Counted from the stretch's first letter, positions 1-8,496 are shown. The stretch is DNA of 64,000 nt from Litorisediminicola beolgyonensis (GCF_042679605.1 NZ_JBHTMU010000003.1:115960-179959); one strand, 5' to 3'. Numbers and translations are program-made. The notes: a model not told the origin generated them from the letters alone.

Positions 1-834
1 CATATGATCGCGGAACATCGCCACCACCTCCTGCGCCTCGTTCATACGCAGAAGCCCGTGATCGACGAAGACGCAGGTGAGCTGGTCGCCCACGGCCTCG
101 TGGATCAGCGCCGCGGCGACCGAGCTATCGACACCCCCCGAGAGCGCGCAGATGACCTTGGCATCGCCGACCTGTTCGCGGATCTTCTGGACCGCTTCCT
201 CGCGATAGGCGCCCATCGTCCAGTCGCCGCCGAAGCCCGCGTCGCGCACGAAATTGGCGTAGAGCGTGGCGCCGTTCGGCGTGTGTTGCACCTCGGGGTG
301 GAACTGCACCGCGTAGAAGCGGCGCTCTAGATCGGCGGTGATCGCGAAAGGCGCGCCGGGTGAGGTGCCGTAGACCGCGAAGCCGGGCGCGATCTCGGCC
401 ACATGGTCGCCATGGCTCATCCAGACCTGCTCGCGGCCCGATCCGTCGAGGAACCAGCCGTTCAGAAGGTCGATGCGGTCCTCGGACGGGCTGACATGCG
501 CGCGCCCGAACTCCGAGGTGCCCTCGCCACCGACGACGCGCCCGCCCAGGTCCTGCATCATCACCTGCTGGCCGTAGCAGATCCCGAGGATTGGCACGCC
601 CAGATCGTAGACGCTTTTCGGCGGCCGCGGGCTGCCCTCGCGGGTCACGCTGTCGGGCCCGCCCGAGAAAATCACCGCCTTCGGCGCGAACTCCGCGAGG
701 AAGGCGTCGGTAACGTTCTGATAGGGATGGATCTCGCAATAGACCCCGAGCTCGCGCAGACGCCGCGCGATAAGCTGCGTCACCTGGGAGCCGAAATCGA
801 TGATGAGGAGGCGGTCATGCTGGGCGTCGGTCAT
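1..834 (-). CDS. guaA: GMP synthase (glutamine-hydrolysing), 5' part only
   Basis: This gene makes GMP from XMP, ATP and glutamine, the last step of guanine nucleotide synthesis. The window holds the first 278 codons; the 3' part lies beyond the left edge. The class I glutamine amidotransferase domain comes first, with the nucleophile Cys86 in GICYGQQ and the His-Glu pair in QFHPEVQ. The start of the ATP pyrophosphatase domain follows, with the PP-loop SGGVDSSVAAAL. The start reads MTDAQHDRLLIIDFGSQ, which matches the family N-terminus. It is read leftwards, downstream of the membrane-protein/ankyrin pair, with 74 bp between them. Confidence 0.97.
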   Translation of the reverse strand, partial: MTDAQHDRLLIIDFGSQVTQLIARRLRELGVYCEIHPYQNVTDAFLAEFAPKAVIFSGGPDSVTREGSPRPPKSVYDLGVPILGICYGQQVMMQDLGGRVVGGEGTSEFGRAHVSPSEDRIDLLNGWFLDGSGREQVWMSHGDHVAEIAPGFAVYGTSPGAPFAITADLERRFYAVQFHPEVQHTPNGATLYANFVRDAGFGGDWTMGAYREEAVQKIREQVGDAKVICALSGGVDSSVAAALIHEAVGDQLTCVFVDHGLLRMNEAQEVVAMFRDHM

Positions 835-908
835 GCGCTTGCCAGTAGCGCCAAGGCCGGGATGGTGCAAGAGAGGGTGCAGGGTGCGGCTGATGAGGAC
901 GGCTCCAG

Positions 909-1583
909 CTACTTGCCGAGTTCTCGCTCGCAATCCTTCCCGTAGTTCCGAATGCATTCGCAAACTCGATCGACGGCCTCCGCCGCTTCGGTGCTTCCAT
1001 CTTCTAGAAGCTGTTCATGAACGTCTCTGCACTGGGGAAGGTTCTCGATCACAGGGTCGGGGTTCTCGATCCAGCTATATGCCCAATCGCAGGCGTCCGT
1101 TGCATCACTGGCCAAACCGTCGCCGCCTCCGGGATCCAGCTCATCCAGATCGCGGAGCGTGTCACAGGCGTCCTTGATTTCCAGAGCGGTCACGATGACG
1201 ACAACAGCCGCACCGACGATCGGGGCGCTTTGCGAGGGAATCGATACGAAGGAACGTTCGATGCTTCGCACCAATCGCGTACGACCGCGATTGGACACGC
1301 GACGCAGCTTGGATGCGGAAGGTTTCTGTTTCCGCAAAGAATTCAGGTCTCGTTCTAGCTTCAGATTCTGAACTTTCAGGTCTGCAAAGTCTTTTCTCGT
1401 GACCACTGAGGCCGTGCTCACCAGCCTGTTCGCAGCCGACACCATTGCGGCAGACGCCCAGGGCAGGGTGAAGCTGGCGATATTCCAGACCAGCAGGAAC
1501 GCGGCCAGCACGGACCAGAAAATCACGGTCTTCGTGACGCGCAGGACGACCCTCACACTCCAGCGGAGGATGCCTCGGATCAT
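909..1583 (-). CDS. Hypothetical membrane protein with coiled coil
   Basis: I do not recognise a family for this 224-residue protein. A hydrophobic segment lies near residues 17-40 and a second one near 122-138 (APIVGAAVVVIVTALEI). Between them is a basic, heptad-like stretch (LKVQNLKLERDLNSLRK) that could form a short coiled coil. The acidic C-terminal third carries several Cys residues, which suggests an exported domain with disulfides. The chosen ATG (MIRGILRW) overlaps the ankyrin gene stop as ATGA, so the two genes are probably translationally coupled. Codon use looks less GC-biased than in neighbouring core genes, which fits accessory DNA. Function unknown. Confidence 0.7.
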   Translation of the reverse strand: MIRGILRWSVRVVLRVTKTVIFWSVLAAFLLVWNIASFTLPWASAAMVSAANRLVSTASVVTRKDFADLKVQNLKLERDLNSLRKQKPSASKLRRVSNRGRTRLVRSIERSFVSIPSQSAPIVGAAVVVIVTALEIKDACDTLRDLDELDPGGGDGLASDATDACDWAYSWIENPDPVIENLPQCRDVHEQLLEDGSTEAAEAVDRVCECIRNYGKDCERELGK

Positions 1584-2440
1584 TTGCCAGTCTCCTCTGC
1601 GTCCGACCGGCCGCAAAGAGCGAGTGTCTGCTGATAGATCCTCTCGACCCGAGGATGCTCCCTGAGGCGGGTATTGTCGCCAAGGTTTTCGACGAAGGTT
1701 CGACCGTCATCGTCTGTCGAACACAAGCTGCCATTGGGGAAGCGGCGTGTCTTGTAGTCCTCTGCAAGCAGGAAAAGTGCCTCGGGGGCGGTGTTCATTC
1801 GCGCGGCGATCGCGATTGCGGGCGCTTCGTCCTCGTTCTTGTCGCCTGCACCGGCGCCCGCCCGCAGCAAGCTCTCAATCACATCGAGATCGGGCCTTTC
1901 GGTCCGCAGCGCCTCGTGCAGCGCCATCCATCCGTCGTTGTCCAGGCGATCTGCGGCAGCGCCGCTGGCCGCAAGCGCGTCGATGCCATGGTGGCCGACA
2001 CCTGTGCCATGGGCAGCGGCACTGTGGATCGCGGTTGCGCCGTTCTTGCCGTAGAGGTCGGCGTCGGCGCCGCTCGCGAGGAGGACCAGCAGGATGGGCA
2101 ATCCGTCCGTGCGACGTGCGGCGATATGGACCGCGGTGTCTGCGCAGAAGCTTCCGAAATCGCACTCGTCGGGGCCGACCCGAGCATCGAGATCGGCTCC
2201 TGCGACGGCAAGGGCCGCGATCACGGCCGGATCGACTGCGTGCTCTGCCGCGATGTGCAAAGCTTGGCGGCCATCCTCGAAGGTGGTGTCAGCAAGCGCG
2301 GGCGTTTCGAACAGGCACCCCGCAACAAGGGTGGCGCCTGCGGTTTTCCAGAATGCGGCGTCGTCGAAATCTTCGCATTCGTCGGCCTGAACGGCCGCGG
2401 CGCAAAACAGGATCGGCGCCGCAAGACTAATAAACTTCAT
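1580..2440 (-). CDS. Secreted ankyrin-repeat protein
   Basis: This 286-residue protein starts with a clear signal peptide (MKFISLAAPILFCAAAVQA) and then carries about five ankyrin-type repeats. Examples are DGRQALHIAAEH, ADTAVHIAARR, NGATAIHSAAAH and DGWMALHEALRT, followed by a weaker copy. I chose the ATG that opens the signal peptide rather than one 15 codons upstream. Ankyrin repeats bind proteins, so a periplasmic binding or inhibitory role is possible. Several Cys residues suggest disulfides. It forms a two-gene unit with the downstream membrane protein through a 4-nt overlap. The partner is unknown. Confidence 0.8.
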   Translation of the reverse strand: MKFISLAAPILFCAAAVQADECEDFDDAAFWKTAGATLVAGCLFETPALADTTFEDGRQALHIAAEHAVDPAVIAALAVAGADLDARVGPDECDFGSFCADTAVHIAARRTDGLPILLVLLASGADADLYGKNGATAIHSAAAHGTGVGHHGIDALAASGAAADRLDNDGWMALHEALRTERPDLDVIESLLRAGAGAGDKNEDEAPAIAIAARMNTAPEALFLLAEDYKTRRFPNGSLCSTDDDGRTFVENLGDNTRLREHPRVERIYQQTLALCGRSDAEETGK

Positions 2441-2630
2441 ATTGGGAATGTTCACTTCGCACGTCTTCGATACCTGATCTTTCAAAGGAAGCGCGGCGCG
2501 GTCAAGCCGCCAAGCCTTCTCGCTCCGACATGTCGCTTTCCCCCCGGATGCGCCGCAAACGGGACACGCACTTGGTCCCGCGCGGCGTTATCTGGTCGGT
2601 AACGGGCGCGCGAAGCGCCCTGCGTGAGCA

Positions 2631-4205
2631 ATGGGATCGGTCGACATGGACGAGCAGGTGACGGAGCGGGCAGGGCGCAGGCGCGGACGGACCGGGGGCG
2701 GCGGTGCCGCCAGGCGGGCGGAGCGCACGAGCACCGCGATCGAGGCCGCGCGCTACATCACCCGCAACGTGCCCAATCTCGATATCCTGCATGACGAGGC
2801 GCTCGAGATCATCGAGGCCAATGCCGAGACCATCCTCTGGGAAATCGGCGTCAATTTCGTCAACAACCCCGCGGCGCTCGCGCGCTGGAAAGACGCGGGC
2901 GCCGAGATCGACGGCGAGCGCGTCCACATCCCGCGGGGCCTCGCGCGCCAGCTCTGCGCGACCGCGCCCCGGACCTTCACCCAGCATGCCCGCAATCCCG
3001 AGCGCTCGGTCGAGATGGGCGGACGCAACCTCGTCTTGGCGCCGGTCTACGGCCCGCCCTTCGTCCACGACGCCGTCTCCGGGCGGCGCTACGCGACCAT
3101 CGAGGATTTCCGCAACTTCGTGAAGCTCGGCCACATGTCGCCCTGGCTGCACCATTCCGGCGGCACGGTCTGCGAGCCGACCGACGTCCCCGTGAACAAG
3201 CGCCATCTCGACATGCTGATGGCGCATATGACGCTGACCGACAGGCCCTTCATGGGCTCGGTGACCGAGCCCAGCCGGGCGCAGGACAGCGTCGAGATGT
3301 GCGAGATCCTCTTCGGCAAGGAGTTCGTGGCGGAAAACACCGTGCTGACGAGCCTCGTCAACATCAACTCGCCGCTGACCTTCGACGACACCATGATGGG
3401 CGCGCTCGAGACCTATGCCGCGGCGAACCAGGCCTCGATCGTGTCGCCCTTCATCGTCGGCGGCGCGATGGCGCCGGTCTCGGTCGCGGGCACGCTCACC
3501 CAGGTCGCCGCCGAGACGCTGGCGGGCGTGGCCTATTCTCAGCTCGTGCGCGCCGGTGCGCCGGTCATCATGGGGGCCTTCGTGACCTCCATCGACATGA
3601 ACTCGGGCGCGCCGACCTTCGGCACGCCGGAAGCGGCGCAGGTGACCTACGGCACTGGGCAACTCGCCCGGCGGCTCGGGCTGCCCTACCGCTCGGCGGG
3701 CGCGTTCTGCGGCTCGAAGCTGCCCGACGCGCAGGCCGCCTACGAGAGCGCGAACTCGCTCAACATGGGTCTGCTCGCGGGCGTGAACTTCATGCTGCAT
3801 GCCTGCGGCTGGCTCGAAGGCGGGCTCGTGGCCTCCTACGAAAAGTTCGTGATGGATGCCGACCAACTCGGCGCGCTGCACAAGCTCGCCGCCGGGATCG
3901 ACATGTCCGAGGAAGCGCAGGCGATGGACGCCATCCGCGAGGTCGGCCCGGGCGGGCATTACCTCGGCTGCGCACATACCCAGCGCAACTTCAAGACCGC
4001 GTTCTGGCGCTCGCGCCTTCTCGATTACAAGCCCTACGAGACCTGGTCCGAAGAGGGCGCCCGCGACACCGTCGCGCTGGCCTCGGTCAAGGTGCGGCAG
4101 ATGCTCGAGAGCTACTCCGCGCCCGCGATGGACCCCGGAACCCGCGAGGCGCTCGACGCCTACGTGGCCGAGAAAAAAGCCTCGATGCCCGACGCCTTCT
4201 CCTGA
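2631..4205 (+). CDS. Trimethylamine methyltransferase (MttB) family protein, non-pyrrolysine
   Basis: This 524-residue protein belongs to the MttB superfamily, whose members transfer methyl groups from quaternary or tertiary amines to a corrinoid protein. It reads through without an in-frame amber codon, so it is of the non-pyrrolysine type, like the glycine-betaine methyltransferases. Family-like stretches include APVYGPPFVHD, the GSVTEP segment and a Gly-rich C-terminal part (VGPGGHYLGCAHT). No corrinoid protein or reactivase gene is adjacent, so substrate and partner cannot be inferred. The first 15-20 residues are poorly conserved in type; the ATG five codons later (MDEQV) is an alternative start. 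Confidence 0.85.
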   Translation: MGSVDMDEQVTERAGRRRGRTGGGGAARRAERTSTAIEAARYITRNVPNLDILHDEALEIIEANAETILWEIGVNFVNNPAALARWKDAGAEIDGERVHIPRGLARQLCATAPRTFTQHARNPERSVEMGGRNLVLAPVYGPPFVHDAVSGRRYATIEDFRNFVKLGHMSPWLHHSGGTVCEPTDVPVNKRHLDMLMAHMTLTDRPFMGSVTEPSRAQDSVEMCEILFGKEFVAENTVLTSLVNINSPLTFDDTMMGALETYAAANQASIVSPFIVGGAMAPVSVAGTLTQVAAETLAGVAYSQLVRAGAPVIMGAFVTSIDMNSGAPTFGTPEAAQVTYGTGQLARRLGLPYRSAGAFCGSKLPDAQAAYESANSLNMGLLAGVNFMLHACGWLEGGLVASYEKFVMDADQLGALHKLAAGIDMSEEAQAMDAIREVGPGGHYLGCAHTQRNFKTAFWRSRLLDYKPYETWSEEGARDTVALASVKVRQMLESYSAPAMDPGTREALDAYVAEKKASMPDAFS

Positions 4206-4228
4206 GGCGAACTCCCCGAGGCCGGTCT

Positions 4229-4534
4229 TCAGGCCGCGAGCGCGGGGCGCTCGGCGCGTGCCTTGATCAGCCGCGCCTCGCCCATCATCGCGGCCAGCAC
4301 TTCGACATGGCGACTGACGGTGTAGGACGCGCAGCCCAGGCGGCGCGCGTCATCGAGCGCGGCTTCGATCTCGGTCAGGCGCGCCAGAGCCTCGGGCGTG
4401 CCGGGCAGTCCTGCGGAGCGCAGGGCACGCGGCAGATGCACCGCGCGGCGGTATTCGTCGGCGCCGATCCGGGCGGCGCGAATCAACAGGCGCGGGCGGC
4501 GAAGCGAGGCGAGGTGACGGGCGAGATCGGTCAT
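4229..4534 (-). CDS. DUF6477 family protein
   Basis: This 101-residue protein (MTDLARHLASLRRPRLLIRAAR) matches my memory of DUF6477, a small family restricted to Rhodobacterales. It is rich in Arg, Ala and Leu and should be mostly helical. The internal ATG was preferred because the family N-terminus is MTDLxxHLxxLRRPRLLI. It is divergently transcribed from the DUF6456 gene across a 237-bp AT-rich intergenic region. That arrangement hints at shared regulation. Function unknown. Confidence 0.75.
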   Translation of the reverse strand: MTDLARHLASLRRPRLLIRAARIGADEYRRAVHLPRALRSAGLPGTPEALARLTEIEAALDDARRLGCASYTVSRHVEVLAAMMGEARLIKARAERPALAA

Positions 4535-4622
4535 GTCGAGCACTCCAGCTATGCGGTGATGCGACAAGAATGGCACAACCAGTAAGGGTGTTGCGATTCC
4601 GGAAACAATCGCGAACGCAGAA

Positions 4623-4637
4623 TTAAATACGATTTAT
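4623..4637. promoter_or_regulatory. CtrA-like site 1 (TTAA-N7-TTAT)
   Basis: TTAA-N7-TTAT lies in the divergent DUF6477/DUF6456 promoter region and has one mismatch to the CtrA consensus TTAA-N7-TTAA. The surrounding segment is notably AT-rich for this genome. Such a short motif could arise by chance. Its weight comes from the second site 36 bp further on and from the identity of the downstream gene. Confidence 0.4.
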
Positions 4638-4672
4638 CAATAACAAGGCACTGTTTCCTCAGAGTCTGCGCA

Positions 4673-4687
4673 TTAACGAACAGGTAA
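4673..4687. promoter_or_regulatory. CtrA-like site 2 (TTAA-N7-GTAA)
   Basis: TTAACGAACAGGTAAC contains TTAA-N7-GTAA, again one mismatch from TTAA-N7-TTAA. It also shows the TTAAC/GTAAC dyad reported for CtrA sites in this order. It ends 84 bp before the start codon of the gafA-like gene. Confidence 0.4.
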
Positions 4688-4771
4688 CCAATGCAACTTT
4701 AGGCTGTTTCCGGGCGGCATGGGCCGGGGAACCGATCGCTGTCCGTTTTGGGGAAACACAGGGGAACTTGA

Positions 4772-5863
4772 ATGTCGCTCACCGGCTTCGACCGGGTCGG
4801 AGCGGCGCTTCCGGATTGGGTTCCGGACGCCGCCCGCCTGTATCTTGCGCACACTGAAAACGGCCTGTCTCTGAGGGCCCTCGCACGCCGCACCGGCCAG
4901 CACCCATCGACGGTGCTGCGCCAGGTCCGGCGTCTCGAAGGTCTTCGAGACGATCCTCTCGTCGACGCCGCCCTGAAGCGGCTCGGCGCGCTTCAAACCG
5001 TCCGGCCGCCGCGTCCGGACATGCCGCAAGACCGGATAGGAGATGCCATGAGCCCGACCACCTCTGCCGCCGCGACCGAGACCGCACCGCCAGTGCCCGA
5101 GACCGCGAGCCTCGGGCACGAGGAGCAGCGCGTCCTGCGCCGCCTCTGCGAGACCGGCGCGGTTTTGGCCGTGGCGGCGGATATGGACAAGGCAGTGGTG
5201 GTGCGCGACAGCGCGGGCGGCAGCCTGCGCACCGCGGTGGTGGCAAGCCCCGTGGCGCAGGCGCTGGCGCTCAAGGGCTGGATCGGCTGCGACGCGCCCG
5301 GTCGCATCTCGCGCTACCGGATCACCGGGACCGGACGGCAGGCCCTGGCGGGCATGATCGGCGCGCAGGAAAGCCGCGCGCGGGGATTGGCCGAGGCGGG
5401 GGCCGCGTTCCGGCATGCCGGTGCGGATGGGGACTGCGATGCAGAGGCCGGGCGCAAGACCCGCTTCGCTCTCGCCGACAGCCCGCTTGCGGCCCTCGCA
5501 CGCCGCCGCGACCGCGACGGCACGCCGTTTCTGGCCGAAGCGCTGGTCTCGGCGGGGGAGCGCCTGCGCGAGGATTACGAGCTGGCTCAGATGACCGACG
5601 CGGCGCTTGCCTCGGCGACGGGAGGCGCCGCGCTGCGCGGAGCGAGCGCCGCCAAGGCGCGGCTTGAACAGGCGCTTGCCGATCTCGGGCCGGGCCTGTC
5701 GGATGTCGCGTTGCGGTGCTGCTGCCAGCTCGAAGGGCTGGAGACCGCCGAAAGGCGGCTCGGCTGGTCGGCGCGCTCGGGCAAAGTCGTGCTCCGCATC
5801 GCGCTCCAGCGGCTGCGCCGCCATTACGAGCGGCTGGGCGACAAGGGGGCGATGATTGGCTGA
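4772..5863 (+). CDS. DUF6456 helix-turn-helix protein, candidate GafA (gene transfer agent activator)
   Basis: This 363-residue protein has an N-terminal helix-turn-helix (GLSLRALARRTGQHPSTVLRQVRR, residues about 31-54). A linker and a winged-helix-like middle (HEEQRVLRRLCETGAV to SRYRITGTGRQAL) follow. The C-terminal DUF6456 region starts around ADSPLAALARRRD. From memory, GafA of Rhodobacter capsulatus, which activates the GTA promoter and is itself under CtrA control, belongs to this family. It is split over two annotated genes there and continuous in most relatives. The two CtrA-like sites upstream agree with that. No GTA structural genes are in the window. The family call is firmer than the GafA name. 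Confidence 0.6.
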   Translation: MSLTGFDRVGAALPDWVPDAARLYLAHTENGLSLRALARRTGQHPSTVLRQVRRLEGLRDDPLVDAALKRLGALQTVRPPRPDMPQDRIGDAMSPTTSAAATETAPPVPETASLGHEEQRVLRRLCETGAVLAVAADMDKAVVVRDSAGGSLRTAVVASPVAQALALKGWIGCDAPGRISRYRITGTGRQALAGMIGAQESRARGLAEAGAAFRHAGADGDCDAEAGRKTRFALADSPLAALARRRDRDGTPFLAEALVSAGERLREDYELAQMTDAALASATGGAALRGASAAKARLEQALADLGPGLSDVALRCCCQLEGLETAERRLGWSARSGKVVLRIALQRLRRHYERLGDKGAMIG

Positions 5864-5872
5864 GCGGGGCGG

Positions 5873-6595
5873 TCAGCCGCCCACCAGCCAGCCGACCGCA
5901 TAGGCCACGCCCGCGCAGAGCCCGCCCACGGCCAGTGTTTCGCCGAGCGCGCGCCGGGCGGTCTCGCCGGTCGCGCGGCGCCGCACGAGACCCAGAAGCG
6001 CCAGCGCGGCGAAGGTCGCGACGAGCGACAGCCGGGTCGACAGCGCATCCGCCTCGCGCAGGATGTAGGGCAGAAGCGGGATCGTCCCGAAGCCGACGAA
6101 GGCGGCAAAGGTGATGAGGCCGTTGGTGGCGGGGCCGTCGGCCTCGGGGTCGCTCGGGCCGAGACGCTCGGCCAGAAGCAGCTCGACCGACAGATCCGGC
6201 GCGCGGGCCATGGCCTCGGCCAGCGCCGCGGCGTCCTCGGCATTGAGCCCGCGCTGCCGGAACAGCGCCTCGAGCCCTGCCGCAGCCTCGCCATCGCGCA
6301 CGGCGAGCCTGGCGCAGAGCTTCTTCCGCTCCCGAGCATAAAGCTGCCCCTTGGAGCGGGCCGAGAGGAACTCGCCCATGCCCATCGACACGGCGTCGGC
6401 GAAGAGATTGGCGAGCCCGAAGACCAGGACCGCGAGGCCGCCGATCTGGGCAGCACCTTCGGCCGAGGCCCCGGCGAACCCTGCGACGATGGCGAAGGTG
6501 GTGACGATGCCGTCATTGCCGCCGTAGATGATCGGCTTGAGGTAGCGCTGGACGCCGGAGAGCCTGTCTCCGGGATCGGTCAGTGTGTCGCTCAT
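5873..6595 (-). CDS. VIT1/CCC1-family transporter
   Basis: This 240-residue membrane protein belongs to the vacuolar iron transporter family, which moves Fe(II) or Mn(II) out of the cytoplasm. The signature is seen in YLKPIIYGGNDGIVTTFAIVAG near the N-terminus and in ADAVSMGMGEFLSARSK after the second helix. Both carry the family Asp, Met and Glu residues. A charged cytoplasmic metal-binding-like stretch follows, and three more helices end the protein. I started at MSDTLTDPGD because the upstream reading frame is not protein-like. It converges on the DUF6456 gene with 9 bp between. Confidence 0.9.
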   Translation of the reverse strand: MSDTLTDPGDRLSGVQRYLKPIIYGGNDGIVTTFAIVAGFAGASAEGAAQIGGLAVLVFGLANLFADAVSMGMGEFLSARSKGQLYARERKKLCARLAVRDGEAAAGLEALFRQRGLNAEDAAALAEAMARAPDLSVELLLAERLGPSDPEADGPATNGLITFAAFVGFGTIPLLPYILREADALSTRLSLVATFAALALLGLVRRRATGETARRALGETLAVGGLCAGVAYAVGWLVGG

Positions 6596-6782
6596 CTCCG
6601 GGATCTCCTGCCGTCGGGTGAGGAGGCAGTATAAATGCGGCCGCAGGGGACGAAAGCTGGGGCGCGGTCCGCGCGCTATCCTCCCGCCGCAACGCCGCCA
6701 TGACCCCGGCGCCACTGGCAAATCCGGTCGGAACGCCCTAACCTTAGGCAAACGCACCACGGAACGCCGGGAGACCCGCTCG

Positions 6783-7733
6783 ATGCGCGATTTGAAGATC
6801 CCGGGCCAGCGCCACCCCGAAAAGGCGCACCGGCCCGACAATACCCAGCCGAAGAAACCGGACTGGATCCGCGTCAAGGCGCCGGGCGGCAAGGGCTATG
6901 CCGAGACCCGCAAGATCATGCGCGAGCACAACCTCGCCACGGTCTGCGAAGAGGCGGGCTGCCCCAATGTCGGCGAATGCTGGAGCCAGGGGCACGCCAC
7001 CATGATGATCATGGGCGAGATCTGCACCCGAGGCTGCACTTTCTGCAATGTCGCCACGGGGCGCCCCGACGCGCTCGATCTCTTCGAGCCCGGCCGGGTC
7101 GCCGACGCGGTAAAGAAGCTCGGTCTCAACCACGTCGTCATCACCTCGGTCGACCGCGACGATCTCGAGGATGGCGGCGCCGAGCATTTCGCCCAGACGA
7201 TCCGTGCCATCCGCCACCGCGCGCCGGGCACGACGATCGAGATCCTGACGCCTGATTTCCTGAAATGCACGCCCGAGGTGCTGGAGACGGTGGTCGCGGC
7301 GAAGCCCGATGTCTTCAACCACAATCTCGAGACGGTGCCGGGCCTCTATCCCGGTGTCCGTCCGGGCGCGCGCTATTTCCATTCGCTGCGGCTGTTGCAG
7401 CGCGTGAAGGAACTCGACCCGTCGATCTTCACGAAGTCCGGCATCATGGTCGGTCTCGGCGAGGACCGTCCCGCGGTGCACCAGGTGATGGACGACATGC
7501 GCGCGGCGGATGTCGATTTCCTGACCATCGGGCAATACCTGCAGCCGACGCCGAAGCACCACCGGGTCGATCGGTTCGTGACGCCCGAGGAGTTCGCGGG
7601 CTACGAGAAAGCGGCCTGGGGCAAGGGCTTCCTGATGGTCTCGGCCACGCCCCTGACCCGGTCGAGCTACCACGCGGGCGACGATTTCGCCCGGCTCCGC
7701 GCGGCGCGCGAGGCGAAGCTCGCCAGCGCTTGA
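6783..7733 (+). CDS. lipA: Lipoyl synthase
   Basis: LipA inserts two sulfurs into protein-bound octanoate and so finishes the lipoyl cofactor of the 2-oxoacid dehydrogenases and the glycine cleavage system. It is a radical-SAM enzyme of 316 residues. The auxiliary 4Fe-4S ligands are Cys55, Cys60 and Cys66 (CEEAGCPNVGEC). The radical-SAM ligands are Cys81, Cys85 and Cys88 (CTRGCTFC). The C-terminal RSSYHA provides the conserved Ser ligand. The start at MRDLKIPGQRHPEKAH fits alphaproteobacterial LipA. lipB is not adjacent. Confidence 0.97.
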   Translation: MRDLKIPGQRHPEKAHRPDNTQPKKPDWIRVKAPGGKGYAETRKIMREHNLATVCEEAGCPNVGECWSQGHATMMIMGEICTRGCTFCNVATGRPDALDLFEPGRVADAVKKLGLNHVVITSVDRDDLEDGGAEHFAQTIRAIRHRAPGTTIEILTPDFLKCTPEVLETVVAAKPDVFNHNLETVPGLYPGVRPGARYFHSLRLLQRVKELDPSIFTKSGIMVGLGEDRPAVHQVMDDMRAADVDFLTIGQYLQPTPKHHRVDRFVTPEEFAGYEKAAWGKGFLMVSATPLTRSSYHAGDDFARLRAAREAKLASA

Positions 7734-7757
7734 GACTGGCCGGGGGGGGGAAGGGGG

Positions 7758-7812
7758 CCCCTCTTGGCCCTCGGCCAATTCACCCCCGGCGGTATTTGGA
7801 AAAAGAAGAAGC
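7758..7812 (+). repeat. Dispersed intergenic repeat, copy A
   Basis: A CCCCTC lead-in is followed by a 6-bp hairpin (TTGGCC, loop CTC, GGCCAA), then ATTCACCCCCGGCGG and TATTTGGAAAAAGAAGAAG. Copy B near 16.4 kb is almost identical over its whole length; copies C and D near 39.6 and 54.5 kb keep the TATTT...AAAAAGAAGAAGC end. It fills the gap between lipA and trpF and runs up to the trpF ribosome-binding site. Confidence 0.8.
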
Positions 7813-7827
7813 ATAGGGGTGCGGCGC

Positions 7828-8496
7828 ATGGACGGGGCCGTCAGAGTAAAGATATGCGGGCTGACGGATGCTGCATCGGTGCGGGCGGCGTCGGAGGCAG
7901 GCGCGGCCTATCTGGGCTTCGTGTTTTTCCCGAAATCGCCGCGTAATGTCGATATTTCTCAGGCGCGCGCGCTCTGCGCGGACGTGCCCGCGGGCCGCGC
8001 GAAGGTCGGGCTCTTCGTCTCGCCTGAGGATGCGCTTCTCGAGGCGGTGCTGGCGGAGGTGCCGCTCGACATGATCCAGCTGCATGGCGAGGAGACGCCC
8101 GAGCGAGTCGCGGCCGTGCGCGCGCGGTTCAAGCTGCCTGTCATGAAAGCGGTCGGCGTGGCGGAGCCGTCCGATCTGGCCGCGATCGACGCCTATGGCC
8201 GCGTCGCCGACCAGATCCTCGTCGATGCCAAGCCGCCCAAGGGCGCCGATCTGCCGGGCGGCAACGGTCTGGCCTTCGACTGGCAGCTGATCGCGGGGCG
8301 GCGCTGGCCGGTGCCGTGGATGCTCGCGGGAGGTCTGACGCCCGACACTGTCGGCGAAGCGATCCGCCGGACCGGGGCGCGGCAGGTCGACGTGTCGTCG
8401 GGCGTCGAGAGCGCACCAGGCGTCAAGGATGCTGCGAAGATCCGCGCGTTCCTGGACGCGGCCGTCGCTCCGCCGCCAAAGCTGCGCTCAGTCTAG
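7828..8496 (+). CDS. trpF: Phosphoribosylanthranilate isomerase
   Basis: This enzyme catalyses the Amadori rearrangement of N-(5'-phosphoribosyl)anthranilate in tryptophan synthesis. The 222-residue TIM barrel shows VKICGLTD with the catalytic Cys at its start, GFVFFPKSPR, QLHGEE and the second catalytic Asp in ILVDAKPP. Near the C-terminus are the phosphate-binding LAGGLTPDTV and DVSSGVES. I chose the ATG preceded by AGGGG; a GTG three codons upstream is possible. trpB and the other trp genes are not adjacent. The 3' end overlaps the arsC-like gene on the other strand by 9 bp. Confidence 0.95.
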   Translation: MDGAVRVKICGLTDAASVRAASEAGAAYLGFVFFPKSPRNVDISQARALCADVPAGRAKVGLFVSPEDALLEAVLAEVPLDMIQLHGEETPERVAAVRARFKLPVMKAVGVAEPSDLAAIDAYGRVADQILVDAKPPKGADLPGGNGLAFDWQLIAGRRWPVPWMLAGGLTPDTVGEAIRRTGARQVDVSSGVESAPGVKDAAKIRAFLDAAVAPPPKLRSV

